A program made the translations under genes and the position numbers. Below are positions 18,617-28,147 of a stretch of DNA of 64,000 nt, piece after piece (positions within the stretch are counted from its first letter, which is position 1; the number at the start of each line of letters is the position of its first letter). The stretch is from Sphingomonas leidyi (lineage in GTDB: Bacteria > Pseudomonadota > Alphaproteobacteria > Sphingomonadales > Sphingomonadaceae), in NCBI RefSeq assembly GCF_011761945.1, contig NZ_JAASQV010000001.1, positions 434,001 through 498,000 on the forward strand, read 5' to 3'. A model generated the notes under the pieces. The model searched no databases. It was not told the DNA's origin and saw only the letters and a program-made list of their open reading frames with translations.

Positions 18617-20134
18617 TTGCAAGCTGGCGACGCGAGCGACGCGCCGCGGGTACCGCGGCTCGGCTTGCTGCAGATCTGGAACATGTGCTTCGGCCTGCTC
18701 GGCATCCAGATCGTCTGGGGCCTGCAGAACGTCAATACCAGCCGCATCTTCCAGACCCTGGGTGCCGAGCTCGACGATCTGGCCATCCTGTGGATCGCCG
18801 GCCCCGCCACGGGGCTGCTGGTCCAGCCGATCATCGGCCATCTGAGCGATCGCACCCGCGGCCGGCTCGGCCGGCGCCGGCCCTATATCCTGGCGGGCGC
18901 GCTGTGCACTGCGCTTGCCCTGTTCCTGATGCCCAATGCGGCCAGCCTCTGGGCCGCCAGCCTGATGCTGTGGGTGCTCACTGCCTCGATCAATATCGCG
19001 ATGGAGCCGTTCCGGGCGCTGGTGGCGGACCGGGTGCCCGAGAGCCAGCGCACCGCCGGCTTCGCGATGCAGGTGTTCTTCATCGGCACGGGCGCGGTGT
19101 TCGCCTCGGCCTTGCCCTGGATGCTCGTCCACTGGGCGGGGCTGAGCGGCCAGCCCGCGCCGGGCATGCTCCCGCAATCGGTGCGCATGGCCTTCTATAT
19201 CGGCGGCTTCTGCCTGTTGGCGGCGGTGGGCTGGACGATCGTCACCACTCCCGAATGCCCGGCGCCGGCGCGGCCGGCCGAAGCGGCGATGCCGCCGCAC
19301 GTCCTGTCGCCCGAACGCGCCGCCTCGCTGCTTCGCCACGGCATGGCCTGGATGCTCGCGGGCCTGGGCATCGCCGGCGCCGCGGCCCTCGCCGGCTGGA
19401 AGCGCGAAATCTATGTCGTCGCGGGCATCTGCTTCCTGTTCGGGCTGCTCCAGGCAGTGGTGGTCCGCCTGCGCCGGCTCGGGCGCAGCTCGATCGGCAT
19501 TCTCGAGATCGTAGAGGATATCCGCTCGATGCCGCTGCTGCTCAAGCGGCTCGCCATCGTCCAGTTCTTCACCTGGTACGGCCTGTTCGCGATGTGGATC
19601 TATACCGTGCCCGCGCTGGCGCTGCGCCACTATGGCACCGCCGATCCCGCTTCGCCGGGCTATAACGCCGCCGCCGATTGGGTGGGCGTGCTCTTTGCCG
19701 GCTATAACGGCGTCGCGGCGCTGGGCGCGTTGCTGCTGCCGGGCATCGGCGAGCGGCTCGGCCGCCGCGCCACGCATGCGCTGTGCCTGGCGTTCGGCGC
19801 CGCGGGGCTGCTCGGCTTCCTGCTCGTCGCCGATCCGGTGGCGCTCTGGCTGCCGACCCTCGGCGTCGGGCTCGCCTGGGCGGCGATCCTGTCCATGCCC
19901 TATGCCATGCTTGCCGGCAGCGTGCCGCCGGGCAAGGCGGGCGTCTATATGGGCATCCACAACATGTTCCTGGTGATCCCCCAGCTCGTCGCCTCGACGA
20001 TGCTCGGTCCCCTGGTCGGCCGTGCCTTTCACGGCCAGGCCGAATATGCGCTGGTCCTCGCCGCCGCCGCGCTGCTGATCGCGGCCGGCTTCGCGCTCAC
20101 GCTCCCGCCCGGCGCCGATACCGGCATCCGATAA
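18617..20134 (+). CDS. MFS sugar transporter (SLC45/GPH-like)
   Basis: A 505-residue polytopic protein with about 12 membrane segments. The first segment ([22 protein letters not shown]) and the loop [19 protein letters not shown], a GPH/SLC45-type variant of the MFS loop 2-3 signature, place it with sucrose/maltose-type permeases. It starts at TTG 18617, supported by GGGGGAG 5-10 nt upstream; the next in-frame ATG would cut into the first membrane segment. Position between the LacI regulator and the TonB receptor indicates uptake of the sugar released in the periplasm into the cytoplasm. Confidence 0.88.
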   Translation: MQAGDASDAPRVPRLGLLQIWNMCFGLLGIQIVWGLQNVNTSRIFQTLGAELDDLAILWIAGPATGLLVQPIIGHLSDRTRGRLGRRRPYILAGALCTALALFLMPNAASLWAASLMLWVLTASINIAMEPFRALVADRVPESQRTAGFAMQVFFIGTGAVFASALPWMLVHWAGLSGQPAPGMLPQSVRMAFYIGGFCLLAAVGWTIVTTPECPAPARPAEAAMPPHVLSPERAASLLRHGMAWMLAGLGIAGAAALAGWKREIYVVAGICFLFGLLQAVVVRLRRLGRSSIGILEIVEDIRSMPLLLKRLAIVQFFTWYGLFAMWIYTVPALALRHYGTADPASPGYNAAADWVGVLFAGYNGVAALGALLLPGIGERLGRRATHALCLAFGAAGLLGFLLVADPVALWLPTLGVGLAWAAILSMPYAMLAGSVPPGKAGVYMGIHNMFLVIPQLVASTMLGPLVGRAFHGQAEYALVLAAAALLIAAGFALTLPPGADTGIR

Positions 20135-20645
20135 CATCGCCGACGGACCGGCGTGCGGAGTTGCGCTGCTTTGCATTGCATTGCCAGTTTGTGCAAAACT
20201 TGCATTGATTGCAAGGTAAAATTGCATTGCGCGACTCGTCCATGGTCAGGTGATTCCAATCGGTTTCGGCAGGGTTTCGGAATAATATTGTTATATTATA
20301 ATGCTATAGATCGGTTTCAATTTTCGAGAATTTCCCTCTTGCGGTCATGCTCAATTTACGCAAAGTTACGCAAAGAGCTTCCCGGCAGGGCCGTCGGCGT
20401 TTTCGCGCCAGCGGATCGGGTGGCTCGCGGTGGATGGTGGCGCCGTAGAGCGTCGTCGGCACGTAAGGAGGGTGTCTTGGGGGAAGCGCGGCATGGCCGG
20501 CTTGCGATCATGCGCAGCAGCGCAGGGCGTTGCCGCACGCGCATTTCCACGCACCGACAAGGGAATTGACGCGATGCCGCGGGGCGGGGGCTCCGGGGCG
20601 TCGTGCGTGCAACAGCTCCGCAAAGGAGCGACGGAGGGAGGAAAG
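20135..20645. promoter_or_regulatory. 511-bp regulatory region upstream of the TonB receptor
   Basis: No convincing gene lies here. The region has several TTGCA/TGCAA half-sites between 20171 and 20236, including an inverted pair TGCAA-AAC-TTGCA at 20192-20204. A strongly AT-rich stretch follows at 20281-20310 (AATAATATTGTTATATTATA), unlike the rest of the GC-rich window, and a perfect 10-bp tandem repeat TTACGCAAAG at 20356-20375. The likely use is a promoter with LacI-type operator(s) for the receptor gene, plus a long 5' leader. Confidence 0.5.
20192..20204. promoter_or_regulatory. Candidate LacI-type operator (TGCAA-N3-TTGCA)
   Basis: A perfect 5-bp inverted repeat with a 3-bp centre, with extra TTGCA half-sites on both sides. 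It lies downstream of the permease gene and about 440 bp upstream of the TonB receptor start. Assignment to the LacI protein at 17545-18558 is inference from position. Confidence 0.35.
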
Positions 20646-23600
20646 ATGAAGCAGACCACCATCTTGCGGGGCGGTGCCTCGCTTGCCGCCATGGCCCTGA
20701 TGGGTCTTGCCGGCATCGCCCAGGCGCAGACCGCCCCGGCGCCGGCCCGTGCGCCCGAAGCGGCCCAGGAAGAGGACGGCTCGCCCACGATCGTCGTCGT
20801 CGGCGTCCGCAAGGCGCTCGAGACCGCGCAGACGATCAAGCGCGATTCCGACACCGTTGTCGATTCGATCACCGCGACCGACATCGGCGCCTTCCCGGAC
20901 ACCTCGGTGTCGGGCGCGCTCCAGCGCGTGCCGGGCATCACCACCTCGCGTCTGCAATCGACCGACGATTCGACGCACCCCTCGGGCGAGCCCACCGGCG
21001 TGCTCATCCGCGGCCTCACCTTCGTTCGCACCGAATTCAACGGGCGCGACAGCTTCTCGGCCGACAGCTATCGCGGCCTCAACTTCAACGACGTCTCGCC
21101 CGAGCTGATGGCCGGCGTCGATGCGTACAAGAACCAGACGGCGGAGATGATCGAGGGCGGCCTGGCCGGCACGGTCAACCTGCGCACCCGCCTGCCGTTC
21201 GACCAGAAGGGCCTTGTGGTCGCCGGCAATGCCAAGGCGACCTATGGTACCCGCTCGAAGGAATGGACCGGCGAGTTCTCGGGGCTGATCTCGAACACCT
21301 GGGATACCGCGATCGGCCGCTTCGGCCTGCTCGCCGATTTCGCCCGCAGCCATGTCGTCACGCGCACGGAAAGCGTGATCATGGACAAGATCGACACCTT
21401 CTGCACGACGGGCTCGACCAATGCCTCGGGCGGCGGGATCGTCAATTCCGACGGCTCGGTCGCCTGCGCCTCGAACCCGTTCGGCGGCTCGGGCTGGGCC
21501 TATATTCCGGACGGCATCCGCTATTCGCAGGTCGATTATGATCGCACCCGCCGCGGCATCTCGGCCGCGGCGCAATATGAGAACAATGCCGGCAATTTCC
21601 GGATGACCGCGCAGTACAACGACAGCGAATATCACAATGCCTGGCTCGAGCGGGCCAGCCATGTGATCTTCCAGGGCGACGCGTATGGCAAGTCGGCCTT
21701 CTATCCGCGGACCAGCTCGTTCCTCGGCGCCGCGCCGGGCACCTCGCCCTTCGTCTTCGGGGCGGATGGCATGCTCCGTTCGGGCACGCTCACCCAGGCG
21801 CATGGCAGCTGGCGCGGGAGCTGGGACAGCACCCAGGAAGCGATCAACACCGGCTCGGCCGTGCCGGGCCTGCCCTTCGTCAACAATTGCGCCGCGCCGT
21901 CGGTCTGCACCACGTTGCAGGACGGCCTCTATTTCCAGAACGAGGCACGCAACTTCGATCACCGCGAGCGGACCCAGGACCTGTCGGGCAACATCAGCTG
22001 GGATCCGACCGAGAAGCTGCACGTCAATCTCGACGTGCAGCACATCTGGGCCAACACGACCAATGACGACATCCTCGTCGCGGTCGGCTCGATGGCCAAC
22101 ATGCAATACGCCACGAACCGCGACGGCACTCCCCAGGTGAAGCTGCTGCCCGGCTCGAACGTCAACTACGCCACCGGCGGCCTCTCCAACCCGCACAATT
22201 ACTGGATGCCGTTCATCCAGGCGCACATGGAGGACAATGACGCCAAGGAAACCGCGTTCCGCGGCGACATCGCCTATGATTTCGACGAGGGCGGCTGGCT
22301 CGATTCGCTCAAGGTCGGCGTGCGCTATGCGGATCGCAGCCAGACGGTCCGCTACTCCACCTTCAACTGGAGCCCGGTCGCGGCTTCGTGGAACTGCAAC
22401 GGCCCGGGTTTCAACATCGACAATACCACGGGCGGCGCCTATCCGGCCTGCAATGCCGGCCACCCGGACTTCAAGGGCTATGGCGCGGGCATGTGGGAGT
22501 CGGTGACGCTCGGCGACGGCTTCTACAATGGCGGCGTCTACGACAATCCGGCGCTGGTCTACATGAACCGCGCCACGCTGACGGATCGCGCCCGGCTGGT
22601 GCAGGGAGTGAGCGGCGCGACCACCAATTCGCCGATGGGCTGGCAGCCGATCTGCGACCGCGCCGACGCCACGATCGAGGGCTGCTACCTTCCGTCCGAG
22701 GTGATGCACGTCAAGGAGAAGACCAAGGCCGCCTATGCGATGCTCCGCTTCGGCGGGGACGGCATGAGCATCGGCGGAGTCAATGTTCGCGGCAATATCG
22801 GCCTGCGCTTCGTGCGCACCGAGATCGCCTCGGACGGCAGCGTCGGCTATCCGCTGACCACCACCTTCAACAACTATGTTCCCTGCGGCGGCCCGCTGCC
22901 GACGGGCTGGGTGGTCAACCCGATGTGCTTCGTCACCCCGGCGGTGGCGGCGTTCGCCAGCGGCGGCGGCAGCCCCAACAGCTACAAGGCGAGCTATGAC
23001 AACTGGCTGCCGAGCTTCAACCTGCGCCTCGGCCTCGACGACAAGAGCTTCGTGCGCTTCGGCTATTCGCGGGGCATGTCGCGCCCGGACTTCGGCCTGT
23101 TGCGCAACTTCGTCTCGATCCTGGGGCCGGATCTCAACGGCAGGCCGGACTCGCCCTATCTGGTGAAGAACGGGGCGGGCACGGTGACCGGCTATAATTT
23201 CGTGTTCCGCGCGGAATCGGGCTTCCCGGCGCTGAAGCCGGTCACGGCCGACCAGTTCGACCTCACCTTCGAGCATTATTTCGGCCGCAGCAGCTCGTTC
23301 ACGATCGACGGCTTCTACAAGAAGCTGAACGGCACGATCTCGTACGGCGAGTTCCTGCGCAGCTTCACCAACAACGGCTCCACCCAGACGGTGCTGATGC
23401 GCGGTCCGCGCAACGGAGCCGGCGGCGGCGAGCTGAAGGGCGTCGAGGTCGCGTTCCAGACCTTCTTCGACTTCCTGCCCGGCGTGCTGAGCGGCTTCGG
23501 CACGCAGCTCAACTACACCTTTGTCGACCAGTCGGGCATCAGCAACTCGAACCTGGTGACGCAGGGCGCGCTCGATGCGGGGGGCACCGGCGGCTTCGGC

Positions 23601-24011
23601 GCGGGCCTGGACGTCTCCGGCGGACGCGGCGTGGTGATCGACTCGCACCAGCTGGCGGGCATCTCCAAGCATACGTTCAACGCCGTGGCGCTGTACGAGA
23701 AGGGCCCGGTGGCGATGCGTCTCGCCTATAACTGGCGCTCGCGCTTCCTGACCAACAATCTCGACTGCTGCATCGGCCTGCCGGTGTTCCAGAAGGCGGC
23801 GGGCTTCCTCGACGGGTCGCTGCGCTTCTCGCTGGCCAAATGGGTCGAATTGTCGATCGAAGGATCGAACCTGCTCGGCACCACCACGGTGTTCCAGCAG
23901 CAGATCTTCGGGGACTCGAGCGCCACGCCGAACGCCAAGCCGGTGTTCCGCGACGCGAACTGGAGCCGCGTCGACCGGCGTTTCCAGTTCGGCGCCCGGT
24001 TCAAATTCTAA
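20646..24011 (+). CDS. TonB-dependent outer-membrane receptor (carbohydrate uptake)
   Basis: A 1,121-residue protein. Residues 1-27 form a signal peptide ending AQA. A TonB-box-like TIVVVGVR follows at about 48-55, then a plug domain (DTVVDSITATDIGAFPDTSVSGALQRVPGI, with the ALQRVPGI signature) and a long beta-barrel ending in the terminal aromatic QFGARFKF. ATG at 20646 has a strong GGAGGGAGGAAAG ribosome binding site. The size and plug sequence match the large TonB receptors that sphingomonads and Caulobacter use for maltodextrins and other glycans. Its place between a sugar permease and a GH97 enzyme suggests alpha-glucan oligosaccharides as substrate; this is inference. Confidence 0.92.
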   Translation: MKQTTILRGGASLAAMALMGLAGIAQAQTAPAPARAPEAAQEEDGSPTIVVVGVRKALETAQTIKRDSDTVVDSITATDIGAFPDTSVSGALQRVPGITTSRLQSTDDSTHPSGEPTGVLIRGLTFVRTEFNGRDSFSADSYRGLNFNDVSPELMAGVDAYKNQTAEMIEGGLAGTVNLRTRLPFDQKGLVVAGNAKATYGTRSKEWTGEFSGLISNTWDTAIGRFGLLADFARSHVVTRTESVIMDKIDTFCTTGSTNASGGGIVNSDGSVACASNPFGGSGWAYIPDGIRYSQVDYDRTRRGISAAAQYENNAGNFRMTAQYNDSEYHNAWLERASHVIFQGDAYGKSAFYPRTSSFLGAAPGTSPFVFGADGMLRSGTLTQAHGSWRGSWDSTQEAINTGSAVPGLPFVNNCAAPSVCTTLQDGLYFQNEARNFDHRERTQDLSGNISWDPTEKLHVNLDVQHIWANTTNDDILVAVGSMANMQYATNRDGTPQVKLLPGSNVNYATGGLSNPHNYWMPFIQAHMEDNDAKETAFRGDIAYDFDEGGWLDSLKVGVRYADRSQTVRYSTFNWSPVAASWNCNGPGFNIDNTTGGAYPACNAGHPDFKGYGAGMWESVTLGDGFYNGGVYDNPALVYMNRATLTDRARLVQGVSGATTNSPMGWQPICDRADATIEGCYLPSEVMHVKEKTKAAYAMLRFGGDGMSIGGVNVRGNIGLRFVRTEIASDGSVGYPLTTTFNNYVPCGGPLPTGWVVNPMCFVTPAVAAFASGGGSPNSYKASYDNWLPSFNLRLGLDDKSFVRFGYSRGMSRPDFGLLRNFVSILGPDLNGRPDSPYLVKNGAGTVTGYNFVFRAESGFPALKPVTADQFDLTFEHYFGRSSSFTIDGFYKKLNGTISYGEFLRSFTNNGSTQTVLMRGPRNGAGGGELKGVEVAFQTFFDFLPGVLSGFGTQLNYTFVDQSGISNSNLVTQGALDAGGTGGFGAGLDVSGGRGVVIDSHQLAGISKHTFNAVALYEKGPVAMRLAYNWRSRFLTNNLDCCIGLPVFQKAAGFLDGSLRFSLAKWVELSIEGSNLLGTTTVFQQQIFGDSSATPNAKPVFRDANWSRVDRRFQFGARFKF

Positions 24012-24019
24012 CTCCCCTC

Positions 24020-24060
24020 GGCGCCGCCGGTACCCTTCATTCCCGGCGGCGCCAGTTTTT
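24020..24060 (+). terminator. Intercistronic terminator after the TonB receptor
   Basis: A perfect 11-bp stem (GGCGCCGCCGG at 24020-24030, complement at 24043-24053) with a 12-nt loop is followed by AGTTTTT. It lies between the receptor and the halogenase, so it may make the receptor transcript more abundant than the downstream operon. Confidence 0.85.
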
Positions 24061-24080
24061 CCATTTCACGAGCGGGTGTC

Positions 24081-25646
24081 ATGCAGCCCAGGTCGAACCC
24101 ATCCCCGGCGCCGCTGCGCGTCGTCATCGTCGGCGGCGGGACCGCGGGCTGGATGTGCGCGGCCGGCCTCGCGCGCCTGCTGCCGCCGACCGACTATGCG
24201 CTGACGCTGATCGAATCCGACGAGATCGGCACGGTCGGCGTCGGCGAAGCCACGCTGCCGCACATCCGCGAGTTCAACGCGATGCTCGGGCTCGACGAGG
24301 CCGAGTTCATGCGCGCCACCCAGGGCAGCTTCAAGCTCGGCATCGAGTTCGTCGGCTGGGACAAGCCCGGCGGCCGCTATGTCCACCCGTTCGGCAGTTT
24401 CGGCGAGCGCTGGGGCGGGATCGACTTCCAGCATCATTGGCTGCGCGCCCGGGCCGCCGGCCAGGACGTCGGCGACTGGTTCGACCATAGCTTCGCCGTG
24501 GCGATGTGTCGCGAAGGCGTGTTCGACCTGCCCGACGAGGACCTGCGTTCGATCCGCTCGACCTTCTCCTATGCCTATCACTTCGATGCCGGCCTCTATG
24601 CCGAATATCTGCGCCGCTGGGCGACCCCGCGCGGCGTGCGGCGGATCGAAGGCAAGATCGTCGACATCGCCCGCAACGCCGAAAGCGGCCTGGTCGAGAG
24701 CGTCGCGCTCCAGTCGGGCGCCGCGATCGCGGGCGACCTGTTCATCGACTGCTCGGGCTTCCGCTCGCTGCTGCTCGGCCAGAGCATGGGCGTCGCCTGG
24801 CACGACTGGAGCGCATGGCTTCCCTGCGACCGCGCCATGGCGGTGCCCTGCGCCGGCGCGGCGGGCATCACGCCCTTCACGCGCTCCACCGCCCAGGCCG
24901 GCGGCTGGACCTGGCGCATCCCGCTCCAGCATCGCACCGGCAACGGCTATGTCTTCTCGAGCAGCTTCTGTTCGGAGGAACAGGCGCGCGAGACCATCCT
25001 GGGCGCGATCGACGGCGCGCCGCTCGCCGATCCCCGGCTGCTCCGCTTCCAGGCCGGCCGCCGGGCGCGGGGCTGGGAGGGGAATGTCGTCGCGATCGGA
25101 TTGTCCTCGGGCTTTCTCGAGCCGCTGGAATCGACCAGCATCTTCCTGATCCAGGCCGCGGTCACAGACCTTGCCAACCTGATGCCCCTGCCCGGCGGCG
25201 GCCCGCCCGATCCGCGCCTGGCGGCCGAGTTCAACCGGCTGTTCGCGATCCATTACGACCGCACCCGCGATTTCCTGGTGCTCCACTACACGGCGAATGC
25301 GCGCCATGGCGAACCGCTCTGGGACCATGTGCGCAACATGGCGCTGCCCGACAGCCTGGCGCACAAGATCGCGCTGTTCCGCTCGAGCGGCCGCGCGCCG
25401 GACTATAAGCTCGGCCTGTTCTCGCGCGACAGCTGGCTGGCGGTGCTGATGGGGCAGGGGATCCTGCCCGAGGCCCATGACCGGCTCGCCGATCGCGCGC
25501 CGCTCGACGAAGTCGCCGATCGCCTGGCGGAGCTCAGGGAGCGCATCGCCACCAACGCGGCGGCCTTGCCCGCGCATGCCGAGTTCATCGCCAGCTATTG
25601 CTCCGCTGCGCGCGGCACCGCGGACGACCGGGCGGTGACGGCATGA
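24081..25646 (+). CDS. Flavin-dependent tryptophan-halogenase family protein
   Basis: A 521-residue protein with all hallmarks of the flavin-dependent halogenase family: an FAD-binding GGGTAGW at residues 18-24, a conserved lysine in FKLGIEF (Lys85, equivalent by context to the PrnA catalytic lysine), and the diagnostic WTWRIP at 276-281 matching the WxWxIP motif. Known members chlorinate or brominate indoles with FADH2, oxygen and halide. Homologues lie in many sphingomonad and Caulobacter TonB-receptor loci, where no halogenated product is known. The stop overlaps the next start (ATGA), so it is translationally coupled to the degenerate paralogue at 25643. The real substrate is unknown. Confidence 0.9.
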   Translation: MQPRSNPSPAPLRVVIVGGGTAGWMCAAGLARLLPPTDYALTLIESDEIGTVGVGEATLPHIREFNAMLGLDEAEFMRATQGSFKLGIEFVGWDKPGGRYVHPFGSFGERWGGIDFQHHWLRARAAGQDVGDWFDHSFAVAMCREGVFDLPDEDLRSIRSTFSYAYHFDAGLYAEYLRRWATPRGVRRIEGKIVDIARNAESGLVESVALQSGAAIAGDLFIDCSGFRSLLLGQSMGVAWHDWSAWLPCDRAMAVPCAGAAGITPFTRSTAQAGGWTWRIPLQHRTGNGYVFSSSFCSEEQARETILGAIDGAPLADPRLLRFQAGRRARGWEGNVVAIGLSSGFLEPLESTSIFLIQAAVTDLANLMPLPGGGPPDPRLAAEFNRLFAIHYDRTRDFLVLHYTANARHGEPLWDHVRNMALPDSLAHKIALFRSSGRAPDYKLGLFSRDSWLAVLMGQGILPEAHDRLADRAPLDEVADRLAELRERIATNAAALPAHAEFIASYCSAARGTADDRAVTA

Positions 25647-27091
25647 GCCGCCCCTTCACCGTGATCGTCGCCGGCCGCGACGCGCCGCTCTGGCTCGCCG
25701 CCGCCGCGCTGGCGCGCGGGCTCGCGCCCTCGGGCGTGCAGGTGGAGGCAGTGGCGCTGCCCAGCGCGCTCGCGTCGGTGGATGCCCATGCGACCTTCCC
25801 GGCGCTGGAGGCGCTGCACAACCAGCTCCGCATCGACGAGACCATGCTGCTCCGGGCCACGGGCGGCAACCTGACGCTCGGCCGGAACTTCACCGACCTT
25901 GCCGGCGCCTGGCCCGCTTTCCTCCATGCCTATGGCTCGGCCGGAACCCAGATCGGCGGGCGCGACTTCTTCGCGCATTGGGTCAAGGCGCGGGCCCATG
26001 GGCTCGGCGTGCCGCTGGACGACTTCTCGCTCACTGCCGCCGCCGCGCGCCAGGGACGGCTGATGCTGCCCGACGCGGAGAACGCGATCTATGGCCGCTG
26101 CGACTATGGCTATCACCTGCCGGCGATCCCCTATGCCCGGCTGCTGCGCGCGGCGGCGATCGGTCACGGCGCGACAGCGCATGCCGCGGAGCAGCTGACG
26201 GTCGAGCGCGCAGGCGATGCGATCGTGGCGCTCGATCTCGGCGCGGGGCGCCGCCTCGCCGCCGACCTGTTCGTCGATGCGGGCGGTGTGCTGGGCGGTG
26301 CGCATCTGAGCTGGCGCGCGCATTTCCCGGTCGACCGCGTCCTCACCGCGGCTGGTCCGCCCTTCGCGAACATCCCGGTCTATGCCGAGGATCGCGCCGG
26401 CCCCACCGGCTGGACCGCGCTCCATCCCGGCCGCCCGGCGACCTTCGTCATGCATGCCTGGTCGAGCGCGCATGCGACCAACGAGGAAGCGCTTCGGGCG
26501 GCCGGCGCGGCTGCCGGCCTGCCGCTGGCGGGGGTGCGGATCGCCGCCGTCGAGCCCGGCCGCCCCGCGCGGCCCTGGACCGGCAACTGCGTCACTCTCG
26601 GCGCGGTCTTCGATCCCGTGCATGGCCTCGACCTGCTCGGGCTCCAGGTCGGGCTGGTGCAGCTGCTCGCGGACTTTCCGGCGACCGCGCATTTCGCCGC
26701 CGAGCGCGACGAATATAACCGCGCCGCCGGCGCGGCGCTCGACCGGCTTCGCGATTTCCAATCCGCGCATTACGCGCTCGCCCGCTATGCCGGCCCCTTC
26801 TGGGACGCGGCGCGGGCGGGCACGGTCTCGCCCGATCTGGCGCATGCCGTCGCGCTGTTCCGTGCCCGGGCCGAACTCGCGCCGTTCGAGGAGGAGAATC
26901 TCCCGCCGGACAGCTGGCGTGCGCTGTTCCTCGGGCACGGCGTCGAGCCGGAAAGCTGGCCGCCCGCGATCGACCGCGTGCCGCCCGAGGAAGCGAAGGC
27001 GCAGTTCCGCCGCATGCTCGGCTTCGTGCGCGAGCAAGTGCTGCGCCAGCCGACGCAGGAGGCATATCTCGCCGGGCTCGCCGATGGCTGA
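25643..27091 (+). CDS. Degenerate halogenase-family paralogue
   Basis: A 482-residue protein clearly related to its upstream neighbour in overall layout (EALHNQLRIDETMLLRATGG, DYGYHLPAIPYARLLR, GLDLLGLQVGLVQLL, LFRARAELAPF) but missing the working parts. The nucleotide-binding glycine motif is reduced to VIVAGRDAPLW, the catalytic-lysine position reads TLG (Thr78), and WxWxIP is replaced by TGWTALHPG. It overlaps the upstream gene by 4 nt and the downstream cupin gene by 8 nt, so all three are probably translated together. It may be a non-catalytic partner or scaffold. The reading frame is intact, which argues against a pseudogene. Confidence 0.75.
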   Translation: MSRPFTVIVAGRDAPLWLAAAALARGLAPSGVQVEAVALPSALASVDAHATFPALEALHNQLRIDETMLLRATGGNLTLGRNFTDLAGAWPAFLHAYGSAGTQIGGRDFFAHWVKARAHGLGVPLDDFSLTAAAARQGRLMLPDAENAIYGRCDYGYHLPAIPYARLLRAAAIGHGATAHAAEQLTVERAGDAIVALDLGAGRRLAADLFVDAGGVLGGAHLSWRAHFPVDRVLTAAGPPFANIPVYAEDRAGPTGWTALHPGRPATFVMHAWSSAHATNEEALRAAGAAAGLPLAGVRIAAVEPGRPARPWTGNCVTLGAVFDPVHGLDLLGLQVGLVQLLADFPATAHFAAERDEYNRAAGAALDRLRDFQSAHYALARYAGPFWDAARAGTVSPDLAHAVALFRARAELAPFEEENLPPDSWRALFLGHGVEPESWPPAIDRVPPEEAKAQFRRMLGFVREQVLRQPTQEAYLAGLADG

Positions 27092-28124
27092 GCCGCTGCG
27101 CTGCGCCGCCGGCCCCGAGCTCGGCCCGCTCGACGGCCTGCCGCGCGTTGCCGCGCGCGCCGCGCCACCCGCCGCCGATCTCGCGAGCCTGATCGAAACC
27201 GGCGAGCCGGTGGTGCTGAAGGGGGTGTGCGAGCATTGGCCCGCACGCGCCGCCGGCCGGGCCGGAGCGGGGGCGCTTGCCGCCTATCTCAAGGGCCTCG
27301 ATCGCGGCGGGCCGGTGCCGGTGATGGAGGCGCCCGCGCGCACCCTGGGCAAGTTCGGCTATGGCACCGACCTGCGCGAGTTCAACTTCATCCGCCGCAG
27401 CGCCCGGCTGGGCGACGCGCTCGACCGGATCCTGCGCCTCGCAGGGGAAGAGAATGCGCCCCATGTCGCGGTCCAGATGCTGCCGCTGGCGGCGCAGATG
27501 CCCGATTTCGTCGCGCAGAACCCGATGCCGCTGCTCCCGGCGGATGTGGTTCCCCGCCTCTGGGTCGGCGGCCCGGCCCACACCCGCACGCACAATGATC
27601 GCGACCACAACCTCGCCTGCGTCCTTGCCGGGCGGCGGCGCTTCCTGCTTTTCCCGCCGGACCAGGTGGCGAACCTCTATGTCGGCCCGCTCGACAATCC
27701 GCCGCCGCTCTCGCTGGTCGATCCCGAGGCGCCCGACCTCGCCCGCTTCCCGCGCTTCGCCGATGCGCTGGCCACGGCCCGGGTGGCGTTCCTCGATCCC
27801 GGCGATGCGCTCTTCCTGCCGCGCTACTGGTGGCACCATGTCACGTCGCTGGGCCCGTTCAACGCGATGGTGAATTACTGGTGGGGCGACGATGCCCCGG
27901 GCGTGGAACAGCCGCACGACGTCTTCCTCGCCGCGTTGCTGGCCTATCGCCGGCTGCCGCCCGCCGAGCGCGGCTATTGGCGGGCGATGTTCGAAACCCA
28001 TGTCTTCGCCGAGGACGGCGCGGCGCACATCCCGCCCTCGCAGCGCGGGCTGCTGGGCGAGATGCGCGCGAGCGAACGCGCCGCGCTCCGCCAGCGCCTG
28101 CGCACTGCATTCCTCAAGTCATGA
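27084..28124 (+). CDS. Cupin-like / JmjC-type (Cupin_8) protein
   Basis: A 346-residue protein of the cupin_8/JmjC-like fold. The facial triad can be read as His170-Asn-Asp172 in THTRTHNDRDHN and a distal histidine at 251/252 in RYWWHHVTSL, consistent with Fe(II)/2-oxoglutarate chemistry. The phrase HWPA near residue 51 and GRRRFLLFPP after the triad are family-typical. ATG at 27084 overlaps the end of the preceding gene by 8 nt. Family members hydroxylate protein side chains or small molecules; the substrate here is unknown. Co-occurrence with halogenase-like genes in sugar loci suggests one shared modification step (inference). Confidence 0.78.
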   Translation: MAEPLRCAAGPELGPLDGLPRVAARAAPPAADLASLIETGEPVVLKGVCEHWPARAAGRAGAGALAAYLKGLDRGGPVPVMEAPARTLGKFGYGTDLREFNFIRRSARLGDALDRILRLAGEENAPHVAVQMLPLAAQMPDFVAQNPMPLLPADVVPRLWVGGPAHTRTHNDRDHNLACVLAGRRRFLLFPPDQVANLYVGPLDNPPPLSLVDPEAPDLARFPRFADALATARVAFLDPGDALFLPRYWWHHVTSLGPFNAMVNYWWGDDAPGVEQPHDVFLAALLAYRRLPPAERGYWRAMFETHVFAEDGAAHIPPSQRGLLGEMRASERAALRQRLRTAFLKS

Positions 28125-28147
28125 TCTCCCCACAGGAAAGAAATCGG

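Noticed and set aside
20508-23672. Minus-strand open frame of more than 1,000 codons opposite the TonB receptor
   Set aside because: The plus strand encodes a complete receptor with signal peptide, plug and barrel. The antisense product has no recognisable features.
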